Source of the DNA: Flavobacterium rakeshii | Lineage (GTDB): Bacteria > Bacteroidota > Bacteroidia > Flavobacteriales > Flavobacteriaceae | Assembly: GCF_009741375.1 (NCBI RefSeq) | Contig: NZ_WOWP01000053.1 | Coordinates: forward strand, 62,001 to 126,000 | DNA length: 64,000 nt | Reading direction: 5' to 3' | Shown here: positions 26,989 to 35,421 of the stretch, piece after piece | How positions within the stretch are numbered: the stretch's first letter is position 1 | How the letters are laid out: each line of letters starts with the position of its first letter | Made by a program: the position numbers and the translations under genes | The notes under the pieces: generated by a model | Told to the model about the DNA's origin: nothing | Databases searched by the model: none | Seen by the model: the letters and a program-made list of their open reading frames with translations, nothing else

Positions 26989-27036
26989 CAAAGTTACATC
27001 GGGACTAAAGCCTACAACATGGACAAAAATGGATAT
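26989..27036 (-). promoter_or_regulatory. Promoter with group-2 shared motif
   Basis: The -7 box TAACTTTG lies at 26989-26996 on the - strand. Eight bases away is CTAAAGCC (27005-27012, + strand), and AAAAATGGATAT is at 27025-27036. The same three parts occur before the OsmC gene at 41845-41882. It serves the DUF417 gene. Confidence 0.5.
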
Positions 27037-27893
27037 TACCTGTACAAATCTGCCACGATGGATATACCTGTCTTATCCCTAAAGCTTTGAGGTGATTCAT
27101 TGGTCTGCTTTTTAAAAACACGGCTGAAATAGAATTCGTCTTCAAAATTCAGAGCATAAGCAATCTCCTTAATGCTTTTTCGCGTCAGGTGTAATTCTTT
27201 TTTTGCTTCGAGTATCAGCCGTTCCGTAATAAGCTGCGAAGGTGTTTTTCTAAAATAACGTGTACAGCGCTTGGTAAAATTATTGGGTGTCATTCGCAAT
27301 AGCCCGGCATAATCTGAAGGCTTACGAAGTTCTAAAAAACGGGCTTCAAGGAGCTCTTTGAAATGCTCCATTTCCGTATCCCGAATCACGGCGCTAGCCG
27401 TGGTCTCCATTTCCTTATTCTTAACCTGGCTTGAACGGGCCAAAAAAAGTTGTAACAATGATTTCAGTACAATATCCGAAGGCGAAGCCAGTGCCAGCTC
27501 CCCTGCTATCTGATCTGTGATCTGAATGAAACCGGATTTCTCAGAAGGGGTCAGGCTAACCGATGGTGCAATGTATATATTATTAAAAAGAAGTCCGTTA
27601 CAGGCTACTTCCTCCCTGTGGTACTCTATACAATAAAAATCACTATGGAAATGCAGCACATCATAAGACAGCGGTATTTCGGTCTCAATGTAGATAAGCT
27701 GCATGGGAGTCGCAAAAAGCAGGACAGGACCTTTAAAGTCAAACCTTCCAAAATCAGCATAAAATGTGCCTTGGCCTTCACTTACAATAATTACAGTATA
27801 CTCACTGAATTGTATAGGCTTCTTAAGTAATTCTGCTTCGGCTCGGAGCAGCCTTAGTAACAGGTTACCATCGGTTGAGGAAATTTGTGTCAT
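27036..27893 (-). CDS. AraC-family transcriptional regulator (group 2)
   Basis: A 285-residue regulator, starting at ATG 27893 (MTQISSTDG); this aligns with the paralogue at 41887-42756 (MSTQIFQSN). Another ATG lies four codons upstream. The sensing domain contains the group-specific EEVACNGLLFNNIY, whose conserved cysteine could be a redox sensor. The AraC domain has LLRMTPNNFTKRCTRYF and SIKEIAYALNFEDEFYFSRVF. It lies directly upstream of the DUF417 gene, as the paralogue lies upstream of OsmC. I infer that each regulates its downstream neighbour. Confidence 0.88.
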   Translation of the reverse strand: MTQISSTDGNLLLRLLRAEAELLKKPIQFSEYTVIIVSEGQGTFYADFGRFDFKGPVLLFATPMQLIYIETEIPLSYDVLHFHSDFYCIEYHREEVACNGLLFNNIYIAPSVSLTPSEKSGFIQITDQIAGELALASPSDIVLKSLLQLFLARSSQVKNKEMETTASAVIRDTEMEHFKELLEARFLELRKPSDYAGLLRMTPNNFTKRCTRYFRKTPSQLITERLILEAKKELHLTRKSIKEIAYALNFEDEFYFSRVFKKQTNESPQSFRDKTGISIVADLYR

Positions 27894-27986
27894 ATTATAA
27901 AACATTACAGTCTTAGGACCAAATCCTATTCTGTTTAAGTTTGTGGTCCAAAATTAGGAAAATATATTATACGTATTAAATGCTGT

Positions 27987-28057
27987 TTTGGCCGTTTCAA
28001 CAAACTAAATTTTGGCCGTTTCAACAAACCAGGCAAATGGATTTAAACCGATATTTG
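27987..28057 (+). promoter_or_regulatory. Tandem group-3 operator and promoter of AraC gene 28082
   Basis: Two direct copies of TTTGGCCGTTTCAACAAAC lie at 27987-28005 and 28011-28029, spaced 24 bases start to start. Exactly 20 bases after the second copy is the -7 box GATATTTG (28050-28057). The arrangement is matched before the aldehyde dehydrogenase at 35422-35491. Confidence 0.75.
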
Positions 28058-28081
28058 TATCACCGTTAATCTTATAGCATA

Positions 28082-28891
28082 ATGCAAAGTACTCTTGACC
28101 CCTATCCCCTTAGTTTTTCCTGTGAAGCGGCAGGATGGCGTGACGGTGAGCAATTTGTTTCACTGCACTGCCTGACCTACCTTGTGAAAGGAGAACTCCT
28201 GCTGGATGACGGTCATACCTGCACGCTGCTGAAAGAGGGCGATTTGTTTTTCTGTCGGAAGAATCAACTGCTGCGCTTCCGTAAGCCACAGGAAAAGGTA
28301 AAGGACTTCAAAACCGTTACGTTGTTCTTTGCAGAGCGCTTCCTGGGCGATTTTGCTAATGAATATCCCATAAGGCTAAGCGAAAATGTAGCGGTACCTT
28401 CCGTCCAGCGAATTGAAAATAACATAATCAAATCGTTCATGGACAGCCTTCAGGCCTATGAACCGTTCCTGGCAACACCTTCTGAAAATGCCTTGGTGCC
28501 ATTGAAACTAAGGGAAGCGCTGCTACTTATGCTCCAGCATTTACCGCAGTACGGGAGTATACTGTTTGACTTTTCCAACCCGGTTAAAAAGGATTTAAGC
28601 ACTTTTATGGAAAAAAATTTTCATTTTAATGTCCCTCTGGAGCGCTTCGCCCTGCTGACAGGACGAAGCCTCACTTCATTTAAGCGGGATTTCAAAGCAA
28701 TTTACGGAGAATCGCCCGCACGTTGGATTATCAGGAAACGTTTGGAGAGCGCTTATGAAATGATTACGCAACAGGAAAAAACAGCTGTTGAAATATATCA
28801 GGACCTGGGCTTTCGTGATCTTTCCCATTTTTCATATGCTTTTAAAAAACAATACGGGCTAAATGCTTCACAGGTAAAAAAAAACAGGTAA
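28082..28891 (+). CDS. AraC-family transcriptional regulator (group 3)
   Basis: A 269-residue regulator with an N-terminal AraC-type sensing domain (DGHTCTLLKEGDLFFCRKNQLLRF, in parts) and a C-terminal DNA-binding domain with ERFALLTGRSLTSFKRDF and VEIYQDLGFRDLSHFSYAF. It is a paralogue of 36985-37779; the two share FHFNVxLER and the GRSLxxFKRDF helix, so they should recognise similar DNA. The tandem operator just upstream suggests autoregulation. It is divergent from the group-2 AraC gene and 98 bases ahead of an MBL-fold hydrolase gene, a candidate target. Confidence 0.9.
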   Translation: MQSTLDPYPLSFSCEAAGWRDGEQFVSLHCLTYLVKGELLLDDGHTCTLLKEGDLFFCRKNQLLRFRKPQEKVKDFKTVTLFFAERFLGDFANEYPIRLSENVAVPSVQRIENNIIKSFMDSLQAYEPFLATPSENALVPLKLREALLLMLQHLPQYGSILFDFSNPVKKDLSTFMEKNFHFNVPLERFALLTGRSLTSFKRDFKAIYGESPARWIIRKRLESAYEMITQQEKTAVEIYQDLGFRDLSHFSYAFKKQYGLNASQVKKNR

Positions 28892-28989
28892 TTCCTACCC
28901 TATCCCTGCACAAACAGAGGCGCTCACCTGCGGTGGGGGCAGTCTCCCCTATTACCCGGTCGGATTTGAATTAATAGTAATATTTATAT

Positions 28990-29844
28990 ATGGACACACA
29001 AATGCAACTTTTACCTGCGCTGCTGCAATACAGCATAGGAAACAGGAAAATCACCATTATAAACGACAGTTTCTTTATCGCGGGTGAATCCTACTTTACC
29101 CACCTGCCCGAAAACGGAGTGGGCCAGATACTGAGGAAAAATTTCAGGCCTGATACACCAACCCTCACAACCAGCATCTTTATAATTGAGGGAGAAGGAC
29201 AGCTCCCGATACTTATTGATACCGGCATGGGAGATCGATTTGCTCCGGATATGCAGGGCAGGTTGCTTGAAGCGTTGCCTCTTTTGGGGTTATCACCGGA
29301 TCAGATTGGCACAATATTACTCACCCATTTACACGGTGACCACTTTTACGGCCTGGTCAGTCAAGGTGGTAGTAAAAATTTTCCAAATGCCAGAATATGG
29401 TTTTCAGATGCAGAATATGACTACTGGATTAATAATAAAGACCTTAGCCCTGCAGATCAGGATAATGCGGTCGCGATTAAGCAAGCCCTCGCACTATACG
29501 AGCGGTTACAGCCCGCTGCAAACGAGCTATTGCCCGGTATTACATCCGTAGCGTTACCAGGGCATACACCTGGGCACACGGGCTTTTTGCTGGAATCACA
29601 GGCCGAAAAAATTCTTTTCTGCGGAGATATACTTACAATTCCAGCCGTACAGGCCGCAATGCCTGAAATAGGGTTTGCCACCGATGTCAATTATTCCGAG
29701 GCTGTACGCACCAGAATCGATGTACTTAAAAAAGCTGCGCATGAACGGCTCTTGCTGGCGGGACCGCATTTCGAATTCCCCTGCTTAAGTTATGTAAAAA
29801 TAGATGGAGACGGCTTTCAGTTGATCCCAAAACAGCAGATATAG
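28990..29844 (+). CDS. Metallo-beta-lactamase-fold hydrolase
   Basis: A 284-residue MBL-fold enzyme. The zinc motif is HLHGDH (His113, His115, Asp117, His118), with further ligands in LPGHTPGHTG and FCGDIL and the last histidine in LAGPHFEFP. It has no cleaved signal peptide. The layout ILIDTGMGD resembles lactonase- and AttM/AiiA-like or general thioester/ester hydrolases rather than beta-lactamases. It follows the group-3 AraC gene in the same direction and ends at a strong terminator. The substrate is unknown; an acyl-lactone or ester is plausible. Confidence 0.87.
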   Translation: MDTQMQLLPALLQYSIGNRKITIINDSFFIAGESYFTHLPENGVGQILRKNFRPDTPTLTTSIFIIEGEGQLPILIDTGMGDRFAPDMQGRLLEALPLLGLSPDQIGTILLTHLHGDHFYGLVSQGGSKNFPNARIWFSDAEYDYWINNKDLSPADQDNAVAIKQALALYERLQPAANELLPGITSVALPGHTPGHTGFLLESQAEKILFCGDILTIPAVQAAMPEIGFATDVNYSEAVRTRIDVLKKAAHERLLLAGPHFEFPCLSYVKIDGDGFQLIPKQQI

Positions 29845-29864
29845 CTAATATCAATCCTCTTCCG

Positions 29865-29898
29865 AGACTGCCTGAAAGTATCAGGCAGTCTTTTTTTT
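29865..29898 (+). terminator. Rho-independent terminator after the MBL hydrolase
   Basis: AGACTGCCTGA and TCAGGCAGTCT form a perfect 11-bp stem with loop AAGTA, followed by eight T. Confidence 0.9.
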
Positions 29899-30054
29899 GA
29901 CTGTTTATAGGCATCTCTTATAGTTTATACATCCTTGAATTTATACCTGACTTACCCGAAAACGTACAATCATTACCCAAAGCTTTCTCACCAATTTTGT
30001 ACCGTAGGATACAGTACCTGCAATGCTAATTTTAACACTAATAATTTAAGTACC

Positions 30055-30624
30055 ATGAAAAACATCTCGTTTACAAAAATGATGACACTTGGCATAGTTT
30101 TATTGAATGCCATAACCTTACACGCACAAAGTGCCGCTAAAACTTTTACCCTTAAGAGCAGCGGGCTTGGCGGCCAGCTTACCAAAGATTATTACTATAA
30201 TGACTGGGGTGTAAATGGGGGAAATATCTCTCCTGACCTTGCTTGGGAAAATGTTCCCGAAGGGACACAGGCTTTTGCTGTTACAATGTACGATGCAGCG
30301 GCCCCGACAGGCAGTGGCTGGTGGCACTGGGTATTATTTAATGTTCCGGCCGGCACACGATCACTTAAAGCCGGTGCTGCAAGTACACATCCTGAGTTAC
30401 TTCCCGCAGGGAGTATATCATCGCTTAACGACTTTAAGCAGTACGGATATGGCGGACCCGTTCCCATTCCGGGAAGCGGATTTCACCCCTATGTTATTAC
30501 CGTATACGCTCTGAAAAACAAAATTAACCTGGATAAGGATGCTAACCCTGCCCTTGTAGGCTTTAACCTTGGTGCCAATACCATAGCAAAGGCGTCTATT
30601 ATCGCCTATGTATACGTTCCTTAA
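30055..30624 (+). CDS. Secreted YbhB/YbcL-type PEBP protein
   Basis: A 189-residue phosphatidylethanolamine-binding-like protein. I start at ATG 30055 because it gives a signal peptide (MKNISFTKMMTLGIVLLNAI, then HAQS); the longer frame to 29935 lies upstream of a -7-like TAATTTTA at 30027-30034. The mature part has the family motifs GNISPDLAWENVPEGTQAFAV, a DAAAPTGSGWWHWVLFNVPA core and FHPYVITVYAL. Bacterial members have no settled function. Export to the periplasm or beyond is predicted. A hairpin terminator follows at 30631. Confidence 0.88.
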   Translation: MKNISFTKMMTLGIVLLNAITLHAQSAAKTFTLKSSGLGGQLTKDYYYNDWGVNGGNISPDLAWENVPEGTQAFAVTMYDAAAPTGSGWWHWVLFNVPAGTRSLKAGAASTHPELLPAGSISSLNDFKQYGYGGPVPIPGSGFHPYVITVYALKNKINLDKDANPALVGFNLGANTIAKASIIAYVYVP

Positions 30625-30630
30625 TAAAAG

Positions 30631-30662
30631 ATGGCACTCTTTAAAGGGCGGCCATTTTTTTT
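30631..30662 (+). terminator. Terminator after the YbhB-like gene
   Basis: ATGGC pairs with GCCAT across a 15-base loop, followed by eight T. The stem is short. Confidence 0.55.
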
Positions 30663-30675
30663 GGGTCGCTGCAAT

Positions 30676-30743
30676 TACGTGATTTTGTACTCAAAAAACC
30701 TAAATATGTACCAGCAGCTACCCAATCTACTAAACTAATTTTA
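30676..30743 (+). promoter_or_regulatory. Promoter with group-1 shared operator in + orientation (site M)
   Basis: 30676-30711 carries the reverse complement of the shared element: TACGTGATTTTGTACT, then CCTAAATATGTAC. It matches site B at 23 of 36 positions, mainly in the conserved parts. A -7-like box TAATTTTA (30736-30743) starts 24 bases downstream, and the ATG follows 23 bases later. The orientation relative to the gene is the same as at the other five sites. Confidence 0.55.
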
Positions 30744-30766
30744 CACCATACTTTAATCGTAACAAA

Positions 30767-31909
30767 ATGAAAAATAAATTATTGCTGGTATCAGCCATGC
30801 TGTTACTGGCCCTGACAGGATGTAATAAGAAGCCGGAGCTGGCAAAGGACAGCGTTGATGCCCCCGCCCAGTCTCCTCAAACAACAGTTAAAAACCCAGA
30901 ACTTGAGGAGGTCTTTCGCGACAGTACCTATCAGCTTACAGGGGTGGCCGTATCTCCGAACGGTCGGGTATTTACAAACTATCCATACTGGCTGGATAAC
31001 CATTCTTATTCAGTGGTGGAAATAAAAAACGGTAAACCGGTACCGTATCCTGACGCACGTTGGAATAGCTTTAAGAAAGGGGATGAAGGAGTAGATAAAT
31101 TTGTTTGTGTACAGGCAGTAGTAGCTGATGAAAAAGGCTACTTGTGGATTGTAGATGCAGCCGGCATAGGGCTAGGCCCGGTATACAAGAAGGCAAATAA
31201 AGTTTTAAAAGTGAGACTCTCTGACAACACTGTTGAACGTATATATACCTTTCCGGAGACTACAGCCGGCAAAGACAGCTATATTAACGATATCAGGATT
31301 GATAACAGTAATGGGTTCGCCTACATGACCAGTTCTTCCAACGGAGGCATTGTTGTGCTTAATACCGCATCAGGGGAATCCCGTTTTGTACTGCATGACG
31401 CTCCAAGTGTGCAATCTGACCCTGCTTACCATTTTTCTTTCGACGGTAAGGAGTTTTCGAAGGCAGACGGAAGTATACCAAAGATCAACTCTGACGGCAT
31501 TGCACTGTCACCAGATAAAGCCTGGCTGTATTACAAGCCACTGACCGACGACAAACTTTACCGCATTAACACCCGGTTCTTAAGAGACTTTACCACACCT
31601 TTAAAAACCATTACCAATAAAGTAGAGGATCTGGGACATTTCGTGACAACCGACGGAATGGAATTCGATAAAGAGGGTAATCTCTATTTCGGGGACCTCG
31701 AAAGGAGCAGTATCGTAAAAATAACTCCCGATTTGAAAATGCATACCCTGATAAGCGACCCCGAAAACCTAATATGGCCTGATAGTTACAGTGTTTCGAA
31801 AAATGGATACCTCTACATTTCAGTATCACAGATCCAGTTAATGCCATGGTTCAACAATAACATCAATAAAACAGAACACCCCTATAAAATACTACGACTA
31901 AAAATATAA
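30767..31909 (+). CDS. Major royal jelly protein-type beta-propeller lipoprotein
   Basis: A 380-residue lipoprotein (lipobox ALTGC, Cys19) of the MRJP/yellow/dopachrome-conversion family. Landmarks are GVAVSPNGRVFTNYPYW, VVADEKGYLWIVDA, INDIRIDNSNGFAYMTSS and SDGIALSPDKAWLYYKPL, which repeat as blades of a six-bladed propeller. Insect and bacterial relatives bind or convert small aromatic compounds; activity here is not shown. It is followed after 4 bases by a cupin-MRJP fusion, then by an oxidoreductase. Promoter site M links the cluster to the group-1 regulator. Confidence 0.88.
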   Translation: MKNKLLLVSAMLLLALTGCNKKPELAKDSVDAPAQSPQTTVKNPELEEVFRDSTYQLTGVAVSPNGRVFTNYPYWLDNHSYSVVEIKNGKPVPYPDARWNSFKKGDEGVDKFVCVQAVVADEKGYLWIVDAAGIGLGPVYKKANKVLKVRLSDNTVERIYTFPETTAGKDSYINDIRIDNSNGFAYMTSSSNGGIVVLNTASGESRFVLHDAPSVQSDPAYHFSFDGKEFSKADGSIPKINSDGIALSPDKAWLYYKPLTDDKLYRINTRFLRDFTTPLKTITNKVEDLGHFVTTDGMEFDKEGNLYFGDLERSSIVKITPDLKMHTLISDPENLIWPDSYSVSKNGYLYISVSQIQLMPWFNNNINKTEHPYKILRLKI

Positions 31910-31913
31910 TATA

Positions 31914-33416
31914 ATGGGAAAACATAAAGCAAAATTTACCTTGGCGGCTATTTCACTCATGACCTTACCGGTCTTCTCCCAGCAACCGGTTCCTTTTTCT
32001 TTCGGGAATCTTGAGGTAAAGCAGATGAATGCGTTACTCACCAGGAGTACCATTTCGGGAGAATCAGGAACCGTAGGTTATTTCACCTATAAAAAAGGGG
32101 CTGTAGTTCCTTTGCATCAGCATGTCAATGAGCAATATTCTATCATTACCCAAGGTAGCGTAAAAGTGTTGGCCGGCGGAAAAGAATATATTGTAAAAGC
32201 CGGTGGAGGTATCATAATCCCTCCTAATATACCGCACAGCTTTATTGCCCTTGAGGACAATACCATTGATATCGATTTTTTCACTCCGGCACGAATGGAC
32301 TGGCTGGCAGGGACTGACAACTATTTTGTTAAAGAAACCGGTCAAAATAACTCCGAAACGCCATGGGACGGTAAAATCAGAAATGCGGAAATTTATGCAG
32401 AACTACCGCATTCGGTTGGTAATATTACCTATACGCCTCAGGGGGAACTGGTATACAGCCTGCATCCCTTTTTTAATCCGGAAATACGGGTAATGAAATA
32501 CAATGCAAAGTCAAAAAAGAGTACCCCTTTTCCAAATGCCTATTGGAATACACCGCGTAGCACAGATGATCATTACCTCAGTAATGTTTTGGGAATGCGC
32601 AATGATGCCAACGGCATTGTCTGGATGCTGGATATGGGACAGCGAAACAATATCACCCCAAAGATTGTGGGATGGAATACCCGCACCGATAAACTGGAGC
32701 GCATCTACTACTTACCCGAATCAGCCCTGTCCGAAACCTCCCAACCCAATGATATGGTGGTCGACACCAAACACGGTGTGTTTATTATTGCCGATGAGGG
32801 GATCGGTAAAGGTGGCAACGGCACTACAGCCGCAATAATCGTTGTAGATATGAAAACGGGAGCAACCCAAAGACTATTAGAGGGTACCTCCTCCATGCTC
32901 CCTGAACAAAAACCGCTTGTCATCAATAATAAAACATTATCGGTAAACGGTAAACCATTACTGGTAGGTTGCGACGGAATTACGGCCGATACAGCATTTG
33001 ATTGGCTGTATTACGCACCGCTCAACGGAACTAAAATTTACCGTGTCAAAATAGACGACCTACTCAATATCTCGTTAACCCAGGAGCAGTTGGAACAAAA
33101 GATCGAAACCTATTCCGCTAAACCTAACAATGGCGGACTCAGTATAGATAACGCCGGTAACCTTTACCTTACCGCCCTTGAGACTAACGGAGTTGATGTA
33201 GTACTGGCAAAAGACAGAAGCATACATAAATTAATAAGCGATGCACAACTGCTGTGGCCCGACGGGGTAAGTTATAATGGTGTGGACGGCTATATGTATG
33301 TAGCTGCCGCACAGGTTCACTTAGGCGCTAATTTTAACGATGGAACCAACAAGGCGAAAGCTCCTTTCCTTATCTATAGGTTTAAACCTATAGCTCCCGG
33401 TGTATCTTACCGATAA
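31914..33416 (+). CDS. Secreted cupin-MRJP fusion protein
   Basis: A 500-residue exported protein (signal MGKHKAKFTLAAISLMTLPV, then FSQQ). Residues about 50-125 form a cupin: VVPLHQHVNEQYSII supplies metal-binding histidines, and GGIIIPPNIPHSF matches the second cupin motif. From about residue 150 onward it is a royal-jelly-type propeller (YTPQGELVYSLHPFF, GIVWMLDMGQ, CDGITADTAFDWLYYAPL), homologous to the gene just upstream. The two domains are usually encoded separately, so the fusion suggests that the propeller ligand is a cupin substrate or product. It is co-transcribed with its neighbours. Confidence 0.85.
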   Translation: MGKHKAKFTLAAISLMTLPVFSQQPVPFSFGNLEVKQMNALLTRSTISGESGTVGYFTYKKGAVVPLHQHVNEQYSIITQGSVKVLAGGKEYIVKAGGGIIIPPNIPHSFIALEDNTIDIDFFTPARMDWLAGTDNYFVKETGQNNSETPWDGKIRNAEIYAELPHSVGNITYTPQGELVYSLHPFFNPEIRVMKYNAKSKKSTPFPNAYWNTPRSTDDHYLSNVLGMRNDANGIVWMLDMGQRNNITPKIVGWNTRTDKLERIYYLPESALSETSQPNDMVVDTKHGVFIIADEGIGKGGNGTTAAIIVVDMKTGATQRLLEGTSSMLPEQKPLVINNKTLSVNGKPLLVGCDGITADTAFDWLYYAPLNGTKIYRVKIDDLLNISLTQEQLEQKIETYSAKPNNGGLSIDNAGNLYLTALETNGVDVVLAKDRSIHKLISDAQLLWPDGVSYNGVDGYMYVAAAQVHLGANFNDGTNKAKAPFLIYRFKPIAPGVSYR

Positions 33417-33451
33417 ATGAAAGCAAAAAAACTACTAAATATAATACTAAA

Positions 33452-34390
33452 ATGAAAGCAATACTTTTAAATGAACAAGGTACTACCAATCAACTTATTT
33501 ACAGTGAAATCCCTGTACCCTCTATAAAAAACGACGAAGTTCTTATCGAGGTAAGAGCAATAGGTATTAATCCCGTTGATGTAAAAAGCCGCGCCGGAAA
33601 AGGGGTGTACGGCAGACTCAAAGATCAGCTGCCCATCGTATTAGGATGGGACATCAGTGGTATAGTTGTGGAAGCAGGAACTGATGCAGGTTTCAAAAAA
33701 GGTGATGAAGTTTTTGGGATGGTAAATTTTCCTGGACATGGCAAAGCCTACGCGGAATATGTTGCTGCTCCAGCAGCGCACCTGACACTAAAGCCCGCTA
33801 CTATTTCACATGCCGAGGCTGCAGCAGCTACACTTGCCGCCCTAACTGCTTATCAGGCGCTGGTACACAAGGTGCAGGTGAAACCCGGAGATAATGTACT
33901 GATTCATGCTGCATCGGGTGGTGTTGGCCATTACGCTGTGCAAATGGCACGCCATCTTGGTGCGATTGTAACGGGGACGTCATCCGCCCGAAACAGGGAT
34001 TTCGTACTGAGCCTTGGCGCACAGGAACATATCGACTATCATGGTTATGACTGGACGAATAGCCCTTTGGAATTCGACTTCGTTTTTGATACCGTAGGTG
34101 GCGATAATATTGACCATTCTATTGAGGTAGCAAAAGCAGGAAGTATGGTAATCAGTATTCCAACAGGCCTTAACGAAGCCGTTACTGAAAAAGCCGCTGC
34201 AAAAGGAGTAAATGGGTATTTTTTCCTTGTTTCTTCTAACGGAGCGGATATGAAAGTCATTGCAGACTGGTTAGGTAATGGCTATATCCGTTCCCACGTA
34301 TCAGCACAGTTTGATTTTAGCGAAATGGCACAGGCACACCTTCATGTTGAAAGCGGTAGAACTGTAGGTAAAGTAGTCGTAACATTGTAA
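33452..34390 (+). CDS. NADP-dependent quinone oxidoreductase-like dehydrogenase (MDR family)
   Basis: A 312-residue zinc-free medium-chain reductase. AIGINPVDVKSRAGKG and LGWDISGIVVEAG mark the GroES-like domain, and LIHAASGGVGHYAVQMARHLGA (in parts) is the nucleotide-binding fold, with FDFVFDTVGGD downstream. These enzymes reduce quinones or enones with NADPH. It follows the cupin-MRJP gene by 35 bases and ends at a good terminator, so it forms the third gene of the propeller operon. A quinone or dopachrome-like compound as shared substrate is an attractive inference. Confidence 0.9.
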   Translation: MKAILLNEQGTTNQLIYSEIPVPSIKNDEVLIEVRAIGINPVDVKSRAGKGVYGRLKDQLPIVLGWDISGIVVEAGTDAGFKKGDEVFGMVNFPGHGKAYAEYVAAPAAHLTLKPATISHAEAAAATLAALTAYQALVHKVQVKPGDNVLIHAASGGVGHYAVQMARHLGAIVTGTSSARNRDFVLSLGAQEHIDYHGYDWTNSPLEFDFVFDTVGGDNIDHSIEVAKAGSMVISIPTGLNEAVTEKAAAKGVNGYFFLVSSNGADMKVIADWLGNGYIRSHVSAQFDFSEMAQAHLHVESGRTVGKVVVTL

Positions 34391-34398
34391 TAAATTAT

Positions 34399-34426
34399 CA
34401 GGCGCTGCACTGTGGCGCCTGTTTTT
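34399..34426 (+). terminator. Rho-independent terminator
   Basis: CAGGCGC and GCGCCTG form a 7-bp stem with a 9-base loop, followed by five T. Confidence 0.8.
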
Positions 34427-34511
34427 ACTTATGCTGTTATCCTGTAGTGTTTTTCAACCCAATCGCAGTTTATTATGCAGTTACATTACGTCATAAAAGG
34501 GGGAAAAGTTT

Positions 34512-34519
34512 TATATTTG
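34512..34519 (+). promoter_or_regulatory. -7 box (TATATTTG) of AraC gene 34556
   Basis: It matches TAnnTTTG exactly and lies 36 bases before ATG 34556. It lies downstream of the alternative ATG at 34475, which argues against that longer start. Confidence 0.6.
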
Positions 34520-34555
34520 CTAGTTCCCTCTACCTTTCAAAAAAAAGAACCAATC

Positions 34556-35395
34556 ATGCACATCGAGAACTCTTTACAGCCATTTGATATTGAAAAGGAA
34601 GTACTTACTGAATGGAGCCGCAGGCCGCACCAACATAATTTCTTTGAACTTGTTTTCATTGAGCGCGGGACAGGGAAGCAATGTATTAACAGTAACATAC
34701 TCCCCTACAAGGATGAAAGTATTTTCCTTTTACCTCCCTATGATTGCCATTCCTTTGAAATTGAATCCGCGACCACTTTTGTTTTTATCCGCTTCAATGC
34801 ATTGTTTTTTAAAGAAGATAAACGTACCATGATGGACTACAGCCAGTGGTTCAGTAACCTCCACTATATATTAAGCTCCTACAACCGCATACCGGGCGAT
34901 ATTATACATTCTGACTCCGACCGCGCAGTGTTGATTAGCCTTATTCGAAGCATGCAGCTTGAGAAAGAGCAAAGCAATTATTCCGAATCGATACTCCGGA
35001 CAAACATGGTGGCCATGCTGAACATCCTGATCCGTAATTTTGAAAACCGTTTTCTAGAAAAACACCAGGATAAAGATATGCAAACACGCGATGTACTGCA
35101 ATATATACAGTACAATCTCTTTGACAACAGTAAGCTGAAAACGAATGTTATTGCCAGCGAATTTAATCTTTCTCCAAACTACGTGGGTGAATATTTTAAA
35201 AAGAAAACAGGCGAAAGTTTAAAAGAATATATCCTCAAAGCCCGTGTAAACGTAGCACAAAGCCGTATTGAATATTCCGGACAGAGCCTCAAGGAAATCG
35301 CATACGATCTCGGATTTACAGATGCCAGCCATATGACCAAAGTGATTAAAAAATACTACGATGATGCGGGGACTTCATGCAGTACGTTCGCCTAA
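34556..35395 (+). CDS. AraC-family transcriptional regulator (group 4)
   Basis: A 279-residue regulator. The cupin-like N-terminus carries the group-4 pattern (FFELVFIERGTGKQCIN, LPPYDCHSFEI), and the AraC domain has VIASEFNLSPNYVGEYFKKKTG and LKEIAYDLGFTDASHMTKVI. The end is unusual: after the second helix-turn-helix it finishes KKYYDDAGTSCSTFA, where the paralogue at 39332 has RHNGISPSAYRKK, so the last ~10 residues may have shifted frame. It lies upstream of the aldehyde dehydrogenase, whose own operator is of the group-3 type. Confidence 0.85.
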   Translation: MHIENSLQPFDIEKEVLTEWSRRPHQHNFFELVFIERGTGKQCINSNILPYKDESIFLLPPYDCHSFEIESATTFVFIRFNALFFKEDKRTMMDYSQWFSNLHYILSSYNRIPGDIIHSDSDRAVLISLIRSMQLEKEQSNYSESILRTNMVAMLNILIRNFENRFLEKHQDKDMQTRDVLQYIQYNLFDNSKLKTNVIASEFNLSPNYVGEYFKKKTGESLKEYILKARVNVAQSRIEYSGQSLKEIAYDLGFTDASHMTKVIKKYYDDAGTSCSTFA

Positions 35396-35421
35396 CAATT
35401 TGAATTACACATTTTGCGTGG

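Noticed and set aside
26989..27050. A further group-1 operator before the DUF417 gene
   Set aside because: A TAACTTTG box is present, but alignment at the 23-bp distance is poor and needs a gap. The group-2 motif explains the region better.
29967..30034. A group-1 operator copy before the YbhB-like gene
   Set aside because: The -7-like TAATTTTA is at the right place and the proximal ...TTTTGTAC end fits, but only 13 of 36 positions match site M, so I did not annotate it.
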